Shown: positions 1 to 5,940 of the stretch, in pieces | Position numbering within the stretch: the stretch's first letter is position 1 | Layout of the letters: each line of letters opens with the position of its first letter | Assembly: GCA_948438565.1 (NCBI GenBank) | Contig: CAOJLW010000042.1 | Coordinates: 1 to 12,089 of the forward strand | Length of the DNA: 12,089 bases | Origin: an uncultured Lachnospiraceae bacterium | GTDB lineage: Bacteria; Bacillota; Clostridia; Lachnospirales; Lachnospiraceae | Direction of reading: 5' to 3' | Made by a program: the position numbers and the translations under genes | Notes under the pieces: model-generated | What the model was told of the DNA's origin: nothing | The model's input: the letters and a program-made list of their open reading frames with translations, nothing else | The model's database searches: none

Positions 1-823
1 GTGGATTTTGTCGCGGGTCAATCGACTGGCCAAGGAAATGACGGAAAATATGGACAAGTTTGAGCTGGGGATTGCGGTACAGAAAGTGTATGATTTTATC
101 TGGGACGAATTCTGCGATTGGTATATTGAGATGACCAAACGTCGTACGTACCATCGTGATCAGGATCCTGTTTCGGCCAATACGGCGTTGTGGACATTAA
201 AAGAAGTATTGGCGCAGGCGCTTAAGATGCTGCATCCGTTTATGCCGTTTCTGACAGAGGAAATTTTCTGTACGCTGTGTCCGGAGGAAGAGACGATTAT
301 GCTTGCCGACTGGCCCGTATACAGTAAAGAGCGCGACTTTTCTGCCGAGGAAGCTATGGTGGAACGCTGTAAGGAGCTGGTCAGAAGCGTCCGTAACCGT
401 CGTTCGGAAATGGATGTGCCGCCGTCCAGGAAAGCAGCGGTATATATTGTATCGGAAACGGAAGCTATCCGGCAAATCTTTGAAGCGGAACGGGATATGT
501 ATGCGGGTCTGATGGGGGCGTCCGACGTGTTGGTTCAGTCGGATACGGCCGGCATTGCCGATGACGCAGTATCTATTGTAATTCCGGACGCCGTAGTCTA
601 TATTCCGTTAGAAGATCTGGTGGATATGGCCAAAGAAAAAGAACGCCTCGAAAAAGAACAGGCGCGCCTGGAAAAAGAGCTGGCTCGTTCGAGAGGTATG
701 TTAAATAACGAACGCTTTTTGAGCAAAGCGCCGCAGGCAAAAGTACAGGAGGAAAAGGACAAGCTTTTAAAGTACGAACAGATGATGGAACAGGTTACGA
801 TGCAGCTTGCTTCCATAAAATAG
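1..823 (+). CDS. valS: Valyl-tRNA synthetase, C-terminal part (5' end outside window)
   Basis: This is the 3' end of a class I aminoacyl-tRNA synthetase that charges tRNA-Val in the cytoplasm. The frame is open from base 2, so the gene begins upstream of the window. The first residues, WILSRVNRL, match the start of the anticodon-binding domain that follows the catalytic core in ValS. The next part (FELGIAVQKVYDFIWDEFCDWYIE, split here by eye into motif and helix, then LHPFMPFLTEEIF) is typical of the helical anticodon-binding domain. The last 65 or so residues (EKERLEKEQARLEKEL onward, with NERFLSKAPQAKV) form the ValS-specific C-terminal coiled-coil arm that contacts the tRNA. The stop is TAG at 821-823. 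No frameshift is visible. The catalytic HIGH and KMSKS motifs lie off the window. The identification is strong because both the anticodon domain and the coiled-coil arm are present in the expected order. Confidence 0.96.
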   Translation, partial: WILSRVNRLAKEMTENMDKFELGIAVQKVYDFIWDEFCDWYIEMTKRRTYHRDQDPVSANTALWTLKEVLAQALKMLHPFMPFLTEEIFCTLCPEEETIMLADWPVYSKERDFSAEEAMVERCKELVRSVRNRRSEMDVPPSRKAAVYIVSETEAIRQIFEAERDMYAGLMGASDVLVQSDTAGIADDAVSIVIPDAVVYIPLEDLVDMAKEKERLEKEQARLEKELARSRGMLNNERFLSKAPQAKVQEEKDKLLKYEQMMEQVTMQLASIK

Positions 824-905
824 AGACTGCTGTAACTTGTAAAAGAATGTTGCGGATTTATGTAGGATATTGCGGCGAGATAATAAAAACTTAATATTTT
901 TTCGC

Positions 906-933
906 TTGCATATCAGAACCACTATATTATAAT
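906..933 (+). promoter_or_regulatory. Sigma-A-type promoter for the 45-aa/TPR gene pair
   Basis: A -35 box TTGCAT (906-911) and a perfect -10 box TATAAT (928-933) are separated by 16 bp, which predicts a transcript start near 940. The -10 box lies partly inside the left arm of the inverted repeat at 915-1013. It is the best promoter upstream of the gene at 1048. Confidence 0.6.
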
Positions 934-1013
934 GGTAAAGGATCCTTAGAATATGCCGAATGGCATCAAGGCGTCCTTGCAGAAATAACGCCAGTATAAT
1001 ATAGTGGTTTTTT
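915..1013 (+). repeat. Long inverted repeat with internal hairpins and T-run; possible terminator of valS, structured RNA or MITE-like element
   Basis: AACCACTATATTATA (917-931) is repeated in perfect inverse as TATAATATAGTGGTT (995-1009), 15 bp, with 63 bp between. Two further RNA pairs (A915-U1011, G916-U1010) can extend the stem. Inside are a palindrome AAGGATCCTT (938-947), a hairpin ATGCC-GAAT-GGCAT (953-966), and a hairpin CAAGG-CGT-CCTTG (967-979) that competes with GGCGT/ACGCC pairing (970-974 with 988-992). The right arm runs into TTTTTT (1008-1013), so in a read-through valS transcript the whole could act as a branched terminator. The terminal inverted repeats and compact size would also fit a miniature inverted-repeat element, but no clear target-site duplication is seen at the flanks. 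Which of these it is cannot be decided from one copy. Confidence 0.6.
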
Positions 1014-1047
1014 GAAGATAAAAGCAATCGGCACAGGAGGTGCGGGA

Positions 1048-1185
1048 ATGATCAATTTTGAAGAGGAATTGAAAAAATTTAAGCCAAGTTTAGAGGTAGA
1101 GGAAGCGGAGGAAGCGATTTATAACCGTGATTTGACCGATATGACCGACATACTGTTGGAGATGATGAAAGAAAAGCGCAATTAG
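1048..1185 (+). CDS. Small acidic hypothetical protein (45 aa)
   Basis: A 45-codon reading frame starts at ATG 1048 behind a strong Shine-Dalgarno sequence AGGAGG (1035-1040), 7 bases upstream, and stops at TAG 1183-1185. The product begins MINFEEELKKFKPSLEVEEA and ends DMTDILLEMMKEKRN. It is charged, rich in Glu and Lys, probably helical, and has no signal peptide, membrane segment or cysteine. It is the first gene after the promoter at 906-933 and is followed after 23 bp by the zinc-ribbon/TPR gene, so the two are likely one transcription unit. I do not recognise a named family; the good ribosome binding site and position argue that it is a real gene. Its role is unknown. A binding partner or regulator of the membrane TPR protein is only a guess from adjacency. 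Confidence 0.75.
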   Translation: MINFEEELKKFKPSLEVEEAEEAIYNRDLTDMTDILLEMMKEKRN

Positions 1186-1208
1186 TGTGCAGATCAGTGA
1201 GGTGAGAT

Positions 1209-2693
1209 ATGGAATGTTATAATTGTGGCGCGCCGTTGACTGCGGAAGGGTACTGTGCGAAGTGCGGTGCGGACGTCAAAGTTTATAAAAGGATACTGCA
1301 CGCTTCCAACGGTTTTTATAATGAGGGATTGGAACGGGCAAATGTCCGCAATCTTTCCGGTGCGGTAGAAAGTTTAAAAAAGAGCCTGCAGCTCAATAAA
1401 ATGAATATTGACGCCAGGAACTTGCTCGGCCTTGTGTATTTTGAGATGGGGGATACGGTATCCGCCCTAAGCGAATGGGTTATCAGCAAAAATTACCAAG
1501 GTCGGAACAATGCGGCTGGGGATTACTTAAATGAGATCCAAAATAATCCGTCGAGACTCGATGCGATTAACCAGACGATTAAAAAATACAATCAGGCATT
1601 GATTTATTGCAGGCAGGACAGTCGGGATTTAGCCATGATCCAGCTTAAGAAGGTACTTTCCTTAAATCCCAAACTGATTAAAGGACATCAGCTTTTGGCG
1701 TTATTATATATGCAGGAAGGCAAATATGACCAGGCCAAAAAATCCCTGCGCAATGCGGCCAAGATCGATGAAAATAATACCATGACCTTGCGTTATCAGA
1801 AGGAAGTGGACAGCAAATTACGGGAATCCGGCTCCAAGAAGCAAAAAAAAGAGGATTTGATTTCTTATCAAAGCGGCAACGATACGATTATTATGCCCGC
1901 GCATTTTAAAGATAATTCCGCATGGCAGACAATACTAAATATTGTGATTGGCGTGGCGCTTGGCGTGGCAATCGCTATGTTTTTGCTTCTGCCCAATATC
2001 CAGCAAAAGGCCAAGGGAGAAACCAATGAAGCCGTAAAGGCGGCCAATGAGACGATTTCGTCCAAGGAACAGTCGATTGCGGATTTGGAAAGGGAAGTTA
2101 CGGATTTGACTGCACAGGTGCAGCAGGCCAAAGACGATTCTCAGGCCATTAAGTCCAAATTGGCTTCTTATGAACAGCTTTTGGGCGCGTATGCCGCGTA
2201 TGCGGCAGAGGATATGGACGCGGCGGGAGAAGCTTTGGGCAAAATCCGGGCGGAAGATTTGGACGACGGCATACGGTCGATGTATGACGACGCCAATGCA
2301 AAAGTAAAAGAGAAGTATTTGGCCTCTGCGTATCAGGAAGGCTATGGAGCCTATAATAAAGGCCAGTACGACGAAGCCGCGGAAAAGCTGGCCAAAGTCG
2401 TGGAAATGGACGAAACGTATCAGGATGGGTATGCCCTCTATTATTTGGCGCAGTCCTACCGGAGAGTGGATAATATGACGGAGGCGCTTGTGTATTACCA
2501 GAAGGTAGTGGAGAAATATCCGGGTACGGAGCGTGCGCGTATGGCGCAGAATATCCTCAATGCCAACGGCCAGGGAGACAATGCGGACACGCGGCAGGAT
2601 ACTACGGGTCAATCGCCGGAAGGCCAACAGCCGGAGCAGCCGCAGCAACCCGAGGGTCAGCCGGAGGGCCAACAGGAGCCGCAGGGAGAATAG
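1209..2693 (+). CDS. Zinc-ribbon, TPR-repeat single-pass membrane protein
   Basis: The 494-residue product starts with a zinc ribbon (Cys3, Cys6, Cys16, Cys19, two CxxC pairs). A first block of tetratricopeptide-type helical repeats covers about residues 30-200 (for example NMNIDARNLLGLVYFEMGD-like and LIKGHQLLALLYMQEGKYD units). A Lys-rich stretch (208-215) precedes one hydrophobic segment at about 241-262, which by the positive-inside rule puts the N-terminal half in the cytoplasm. Outside lie a predicted coiled coil (about 267-325), a second TPR-like block (about 374-450, with AYNKGQYDEAAEKLAKVVEM and ALVYYQKVVEKYPGT) and a Gln/Pro/Glu/Gly-rich low-complexity tail (452-494). The ribosome binding site is GAGGTGA at 1199-1205. 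TPR blocks usually dock proteins or peptides, so a scaffold or envelope-assembly role is plausible, but the exact function is unknown. It follows the 45-residue gene and is closed by the terminator at 2716-2753. Confidence 0.85.
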   Translation: MECYNCGAPLTAEGYCAKCGADVKVYKRILHASNGFYNEGLERANVRNLSGAVESLKKSLQLNKMNIDARNLLGLVYFEMGDTVSALSEWVISKNYQGRNNAAGDYLNEIQNNPSRLDAINQTIKKYNQALIYCRQDSRDLAMIQLKKVLSLNPKLIKGHQLLALLYMQEGKYDQAKKSLRNAAKIDENNTMTLRYQKEVDSKLRESGSKKQKKEDLISYQSGNDTIIMPAHFKDNSAWQTILNIVIGVALGVAIAMFLLLPNIQQKAKGETNEAVKAANETISSKEQSIADLEREVTDLTAQVQQAKDDSQAIKSKLASYEQLLGAYAAYAAEDMDAAGEALGKIRAEDLDDGIRSMYDDANAKVKEKYLASAYQEGYGAYNKGQYDEAAEKLAKVVEMDETYQDGYALYYLAQSYRRVDNMTEALVYYQKVVEKYPGTERARMAQNILNANGQGDNADTRQDTTGQSPEGQQPEQPQQPEGQPEGQQEPQGE

Positions 2694-2715
2694 TTAAGAA
2701 ACAACCAAAATGTAC

Positions 2716-2758
2716 AAAAGACGTAATGCCGGAAGGGGCATTGGCGTCTTTTTATTTT
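2716..2758 (+). terminator. Rho-independent terminator after the TPR gene
   Basis: The sequence AAAAGACG (2716-2723) pairs with CGTCTTTT (2745-2752), and inside this AATGCC (2725-2730) pairs with GGCATT (2737-2742) around a GGAAGG loop. The stem is interrupted only by T2724 opposite GG 2743-2744. It is followed by a T-rich run to 2758. It ends the transcript of the TPR gene 23 bp after its stop codon and lies directly before spoIIAA. Confidence 0.88.
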
Positions 2759-2776
2759 GCAGAAAGGAAAGGTTAT

Positions 2777-3118
2777 ATGGATTGTAAATATCAGTTAAAA
2801 GAAGGGTGCATGAGGATTTCGATGCCCAAGGAAGTCGATCATCATTGTGCGGAGCAGCTCCGGAAGGAGACGGATCTTTTGATCGGAGCCTATCATATAC
2901 GCAGGCTTGTATTTGATTTTTCCGGCACGGAGTTTATGGACAGCTCCGGCATCGGGGTTTTGATCGGCAGATGTAAAAATATGGGGTACAGCGGCGGCGT
3001 AGTGTCGGCGGAACATTTAAATGAAAGGATTCAGAAAATTTTCGTGGTATCCGGCCTGCATAAGATGATTCAGGTGACGCCGGATGCGGATACGGTATGG
3101 GATATGGGGGAAAAGTAG
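2777..3118 (+). CDS. spoIIAA: Anti-sigma-F factor antagonist SpoIIAA
   Basis: This 113-residue STAS-domain protein is the anti-anti-sigma factor of early sporulation. Dephosphorylated in the forespore by SpoIIE, it binds SpoIIAB and frees sigma-F; SpoIIAB inactivates it by phosphorylation. The phosphorylation loop is visible as FMDSSGIGVLIGRCK, with Ser57 corresponding to Ser58 of the Bacillus subtilis protein. Length matches the family (about 115). The frame is open further up to an ATG at 2726, but that start lies inside the terminator hairpin and would add 17 unrelated residues. ATG 2777, preceded by AAGGAAAGG at 2764-2772, gives the normal N-terminus. It is first in the spoIIA operon and its stop is 1 base from the start of spoIIAB. 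No sigma-H promoter could be recognised in the short upstream gap. Confidence 0.95.
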   Translation: MDCKYQLKEGCMRISMPKEVDHHCAEQLRKETDLLIGAYHIRRLVFDFSGTEFMDSSGIGVLIGRCKNMGYSGGVVSAEHLNERIQKIFVVSGLHKMIQVTPDADTVWDMGEK

Positions 3119-3119
3119 A

Positions 3120-3581
3120 ATGAAAAACGAGATGCGGGTAGAATTTGATGCCAAATCGGTCAACGAAGGGTTTGCCAGGGTGACAGTGGCGGCTTTTCTG
3201 ACACAGTTAGATCCTACCTTAGACGAGGTTGCAGATGTGAAAACAGCAGTATCCGAAGCGGTGACCAATGCGATTATCCATGGTTATGAAAATCGGGAAG
3301 GGAAGGTATATCTGGCTTGTACATTAGACGGGGATACGGCGGTGATTACCGTGGAGGATCGGGGCGTCGGCATGGCGGATATTGAAAAGGCGATGGAGCC
3401 GTTTTATACGACAAAGCCGGAGCTTGAGCGTTCGGGCATGGGGTTTGCTTTTATGGAGGCTTTTATGGATGATCTTTTGGTGGAATCGAAAGCCGGAAGC
3501 GGGACAAAAGTGACTTTGACAAAGAAAATCGGACAGAGGGAAGAAGAAAATCAGGATGGATGCGGTGATAGCTCTTATTAA
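3120..3581 (+). CDS. spoIIAB: Anti-sigma-F factor / serine kinase SpoIIAB
   Basis: This 153-residue protein is a GHKL-type ATP-binding anti-sigma factor. It holds sigma-F inactive in the predivisional cell and mother cell and phosphorylates SpoIIAA. Visible motifs are the N-box with Glu46 and Asn50 (AVSEAVTNAIIHGYEN), the G1 box DRGVGM (80-85), the G2 region ERSGMGFAFME (103-113) and the closing GSGTKV (127-131). The start ATG 3120 lies 1 base after the spoIIAA stop with GGGGGAAAAG upstream; an in-frame ATG at 3084 sits within spoIIAA and is not needed. The body matches the family. The last dozen or so residues (EEENQDGCGDSSY) look like an acidic tail beyond the conserved fold, and their codons overlap the start of the sigma-F gene by 26 bases, suggesting translational coupling. 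Confidence 0.95.
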   Translation: MKNEMRVEFDAKSVNEGFARVTVAAFLTQLDPTLDEVADVKTAVSEAVTNAIIHGYENREGKVYLACTLDGDTAVITVEDRGVGMADIEKAMEPFYTTKPELERSGMGFAFMEAFMDDLLVESKAGSGTKVTLTKKIGQREEENQDGCGDSSY

Positions 3582-4278
3582 GCAGGCACACGCGGGGGAT
3601 AAAGCTGCAAGGGAAAAATTGATTTCGGATAACTTGGGATTGGTCTGGAGCGCCGTTCGGCGGTTTGAACACCGCGGGCATGAAAAAGAAGAGCTTTTTC
3701 AGATTGGGTGTATTGGCCTTATGAAAGCCATTGACAAATTTGAGGTGGCTTATGAGGTGAAATTTTCTACATATGCGGTGCCGATGATTATAGGGGAAAT
3801 CAAACGCTTTCTAAGGGACAGCAGCATGATGAAAGTATCGCGCTCCTTAAAGGAAAACGGTTGGAAAATAAAAAAAGCGTCGGACAGGCTTTCGCAGCAG
3901 TATGGAAGAGAGGCTACCTTACAGGAGATTTCACAGGAAATTGGATTGAGTGTGGAAGATATTGTGGAAGCTATGGAAGCCAATGAAGAGGTCGCCTCGA
4001 TCTACCAGCCGGTCTACCAGTCGGATGACAGTGAAATCTATCTGGTAGACCAGGTGGCTGGAAGAGGCGTTTCCAAAACGGAAGAATTGGTGAACCATTT
4101 GCTTTTGGAACAGCTCTTGGAGGAGCTGGACGAAAAAGAAAAAGAGTTAATTGATCTGCGTTATTTTAAAGAAATGACGCAGGTGCAGGTGGCCAAAAAA
4201 CTGGGCGTCAGTCAGGTGCAGGTATCCCGGATGGAACGCAGGATTCTGATGCGGATGAAAAAATCAAGCGAGCGATAG
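3556..4278 (+). CDS. sigF: RNA polymerase sporulation sigma factor SigF (SpoIIAC)
   Basis: This is the forespore-specific sigma factor of the sigma-70 SigB/SigF/SigG group, 240 residues. Region 2 covers about residues 20-92, with EELFQIGCIGLMKAIDKF (45-62) and FSTYAVPMIIGEIKRFLRD for core binding and -10 recognition. Region 3 covers about 95-145. Region 4 carries a helix-turn-helix at 207-231 (MTQVQVAKKLGVSQVQVSRM) for the -35 element. Length and order are normal. The start ATG 3556 overlaps the end of spoIIAB by 26 bases and lacks a strong ribosome binding site at ideal distance (GAGGGAAGAAG is about 10-20 bases upstream); GTG 3565 behind AGGA is an alternative start. Coupled translation with spoIIAB would help keep the anti-sigma and sigma in proportion. 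The stop is 2 bp from the end of the convergent pncB gene. Confidence 0.96.
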   Translation: MDAVIALIKQAHAGDKAAREKLISDNLGLVWSAVRRFEHRGHEKEELFQIGCIGLMKAIDKFEVAYEVKFSTYAVPMIIGEIKRFLRDSSMMKVSRSLKENGWKIKKASDRLSQQYGREATLQEISQEIGLSVEDIVEAMEANEEVASIYQPVYQSDDSEIYLVDQVAGRGVSKTEELVNHLLLEQLLEELDEKEKELIDLRYFKEMTQVQVAKKLGVSQVQVSRMERRILMRMKKSSER

Positions 4279-4280
4279 CG

Positions 4281-5750
4281 TCAGATTGTTTTCGTATTGC
4301 CGAACGTACCCATATCCTGTAGCAGGTGTTGTTTCATGGCATAGAGCTTGTCGGAAAGGTCGACATAGATTTTGGCCGGATTTACAAACCGTTTGGTTTC
4401 ATCCCAGACGGTTTCTTTTTCTTTTGTGCAGACGGCCTGGATTTCCATGACGCTGGGCGATTGATAGACGCAGGAGCCATGTTGAAAAACGGGGAGTAAC
4501 ATTTCCCGCATATGGTAGCTGCCCCCGGCCAGTCGTGTTTTTTTCCAGGGTTCGTTGGGATCAAAAATGGTCAGATCCTGTTCCGTATCAAACGTTTCGT
4601 CAGCCAGGCAGATGTAGTCGGCGCGGATTTTTCCGGTATCGTTGTCATAGATGCGGAAAAAGGTTTTATTGCCGGGGTTGGTGACTTTTTCCGTATTTTC
4701 CGAAAGCTTGATCTTGGGGAGGAAGCTTCCGTCGTCACGTCGTATGGCGGACAGCTTGTATACGCCGCCAAACGCCGGGTTGTCTTTGGAGGTAATCAAA
4801 TTGGTGCCGACGCCCCAGGAGGTAATCATAGCGCCCTGAAATTTTAAGCTTTCGATCAGGTATTCGTCTAAATCATTGGAAGCGGAGATGACGGCGTCAG
4901 GAAAACCGGCGTCGTCCAACATCCGGCGGACTTTTTTTGAGAGGTAGGCCAAATCGCCGCTGTCCATCCGGATTCCGTAGTTGGTCAGAGGGATTCCGGA
5001 ACGTTTCATCTCGGTGAATACGCGGATAGCGTTTGGCACGCCGGATTTTAAGGTGTCATAGGTGTCTACCAGCAAAATGCAGGCCGAAGGGTAGAGGGAG
5101 GCATATTGCCAGAAAGCAGTGTATTCGTCGGGGAAGCTCATAATCCAGCTGTGCGCGTGCGTGCCAAGCACAGGCACGTCAAAGAGCTGTCCGGCAAGCA
5201 CGTTGGACGTGCCTTGACATCCGCCAATAATGGCGGCGCGCGCGCCGTAAATCCCGGAATCGGGGCCTTGGGCGCGGCGCAGACCAAATTCCATAACGCC
5301 GTCGCCTTTGGCGGCATAGCAGACTCTGGCCGCTTTGGTGGCAATCAGGCTTTGATGATTTAAAATATTTAATATAGCGGTCTCAATCAGCTGCGCTTCC
5401 ATAATCGGAGCAATGACCTTGATGAGAGGTTCCCGTGGAAAGATAATGCTGCCTTCCGGCACGGCATAGATGTCGCCGGAAAAATGGAAGTTTTTTAAAT
5501 AATCCAGAAAATCTTCGCCAAAGATGCCAAGGCTCCTCAGATAAGAAATTTCTTCGTCGGAAAAATGCAGGCGTTTCATATAATCTATAATCTGCGCCAG
5601 GCCGGCGCAGACGGCGTAACCCCCGCCGCAGGGGTTGCTGCGGTAAAAAGCGTCGAACACAACGGTATCCTGACAGCCTGTTTTAAAATATCCTTGCATC
5701 ATAGTCATTTCGTAGAGATCGGTTAACAATGTCAGATTTAAAGTACTCAT
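4281..5750 (-). CDS. pncB: Nicotinate phosphoribosyltransferase
   Basis: The 489-residue cytoplasmic enzyme makes nicotinate mononucleotide from nicotinate and PRPP with ATP hydrolysis, the entry step of the Preiss-Handler NAD salvage route. Family signatures are the N-terminal LLTDLYEMTMMQGYF (8-22), FGLRRAQGPDSG (155-166), GTHAHSW (196-202, containing the His expected to be phosphorylated, His198 or His200), LLVDTYDTLKSGVPNAI (226-242), MDSGDLAYLSKKVR (262-275) and SNDLDEYLI. Length is normal for the long Gram-positive form. The start is ATG at 5748-5750, the first Met of the conserved N-terminus; its ribosome binding site is weak (an AAGAAAGCGAG stretch upstream). It has its own promoter at 5814-5842 and is transcribed away from the fucosidase and into the sigF operon. 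No terminator is seen at its 3' end. Confidence 0.95.
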   Translation of the reverse strand: MSTLNLTLLTDLYEMTMMQGYFKTGCQDTVVFDAFYRSNPCGGGYAVCAGLAQIIDYMKRLHFSDEEISYLRSLGIFGEDFLDYLKNFHFSGDIYAVPEGSIIFPREPLIKVIAPIMEAQLIETAILNILNHQSLIATKAARVCYAAKGDGVMEFGLRRAQGPDSGIYGARAAIIGGCQGTSNVLAGQLFDVPVLGTHAHSWIMSFPDEYTAFWQYASLYPSACILLVDTYDTLKSGVPNAIRVFTEMKRSGIPLTNYGIRMDSGDLAYLSKKVRRMLDDAGFPDAVISASNDLDEYLIESLKFQGAMITSWGVGTNLITSKDNPAFGGVYKLSAIRRDDGSFLPKIKLSENTEKVTNPGNKTFFRIYDNDTGKIRADYICLADETFDTEQDLTIFDPNEPWKKTRLAGGSYHMREMLLPVFQHGSCVYQSPSVMEIQAVCTKEKETVWDETKRFVNPAKIYVDLSDKLYAMKQHLLQDMGTFGNTKTI

Positions 5751-5773
5751 AGGATTCTCGCTTTCTTGTCATA

Positions 5774-5800
5774 TAGAGCCGGAGCGTGTACGCCGGTCTA
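5774..5800 (-). promoter_or_regulatory. Inverted repeat in the pncB leader (possible operator or leader hairpin)
   Basis: TAGAGCCGG (5774-5782) and CCGGTCTA (5793-5800) form an inverted repeat with one bulged base and a 10-base loop. It begins about 8 bases after the predicted pncB transcript start. It could be a repressor site or an RNA hairpin. It does not match a niacin-regulator motif that I can recall with certainty. Confidence 0.35.
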
Positions 5801-5813
5801 TGGATTTGCTAGT

Positions 5814-5842
5814 ATTATAGTCTGAATAGATCGGTTTTGCAA
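5814..5842 (-). promoter_or_regulatory. Sigma-A promoter of pncB
   Basis: Read on the minus strand, -35 TTGCAA (5842-5837), a 17-bp spacer and a perfect -10 TATAAT (5819-5814) predict a transcript start near 5807 and a leader of about 57 bases. Its -35 box is only 9 bp from the -35 box of the divergent fucosidase promoter. Confidence 0.7.
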
Positions 5843-5851
5843 TTCTTTTAG

Positions 5852-5881
5852 TTGAAATATTTACTATATTGGTGCTACAAT
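5852..5881 (+). promoter_or_regulatory. Sigma-A promoter of the fucosidase gene
   Basis: A -35 TTGAAA (5852-5857), 18-bp spacer and -10 TACAAT (5876-5881), each one base off consensus, predict a start near 5888 and a leader of about 53 bases ending in a very strong ribosome binding site AAGGAGG (5927-5933). Confidence 0.65.
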
Positions 5882-5895
5882 AATAAAGATAACAG

Positions 5896-5908
5896 TTCCA
5901 ATCTGGAA
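5896..5908 (+). promoter_or_regulatory. Short palindrome just downstream of the fucosidase promoter (possible operator)
   Basis: TTCCA-ATC-TGGAA is a perfect 5-bp inverted repeat with a 3-base centre, about 8 bases past the predicted transcript start. A repressor bound here would block initiation or early elongation. The match to any known regulator is not established, and such short palindromes also arise by chance. Confidence 0.3.
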
Positions 5909-5940
5909 AGTATTTTTAAAACGCACAAGGAGGATGATTT

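Noticed and set aside
834..904. Possible terminator right after valS using the A-run and T-run near 884-903
   Set aside because: The pairing is A/T only and short; no GC stem precedes the T-run, so it is weaker than the structure at 915-1013.
977..1000. Second TATAAT (995-1000) in the right arm as another promoter
   Set aside because: The only TTGCAG-like -35 candidate (977-982) is 12 bp away, too close; the box is explained by the inverted repeat.
1935..2672. Long minus-strand open frame of 245 codons opposite the TPR gene
   Set aside because: It lies fully within a well-supported coding gene, is low-complexity (Leu/Arg/Ile-rich), has no family signature and is best explained by codon bias of the plus-strand gene.
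2726..2776. Upstream ATG extension of spoIIAA
   Set aside because: It starts inside the terminator hairpin and adds 17 residues unlike SpoIIAA; ATG 2777 with AAGGAAAGG upstream fits the family length and N-terminus.
3084..3119. Upstream in-frame ATG for spoIIAB
   Set aside because: It lies within the end of spoIIAA and adds 12 residues before the normal N-terminus; ATG 3120 has a suitable ribosome binding site.
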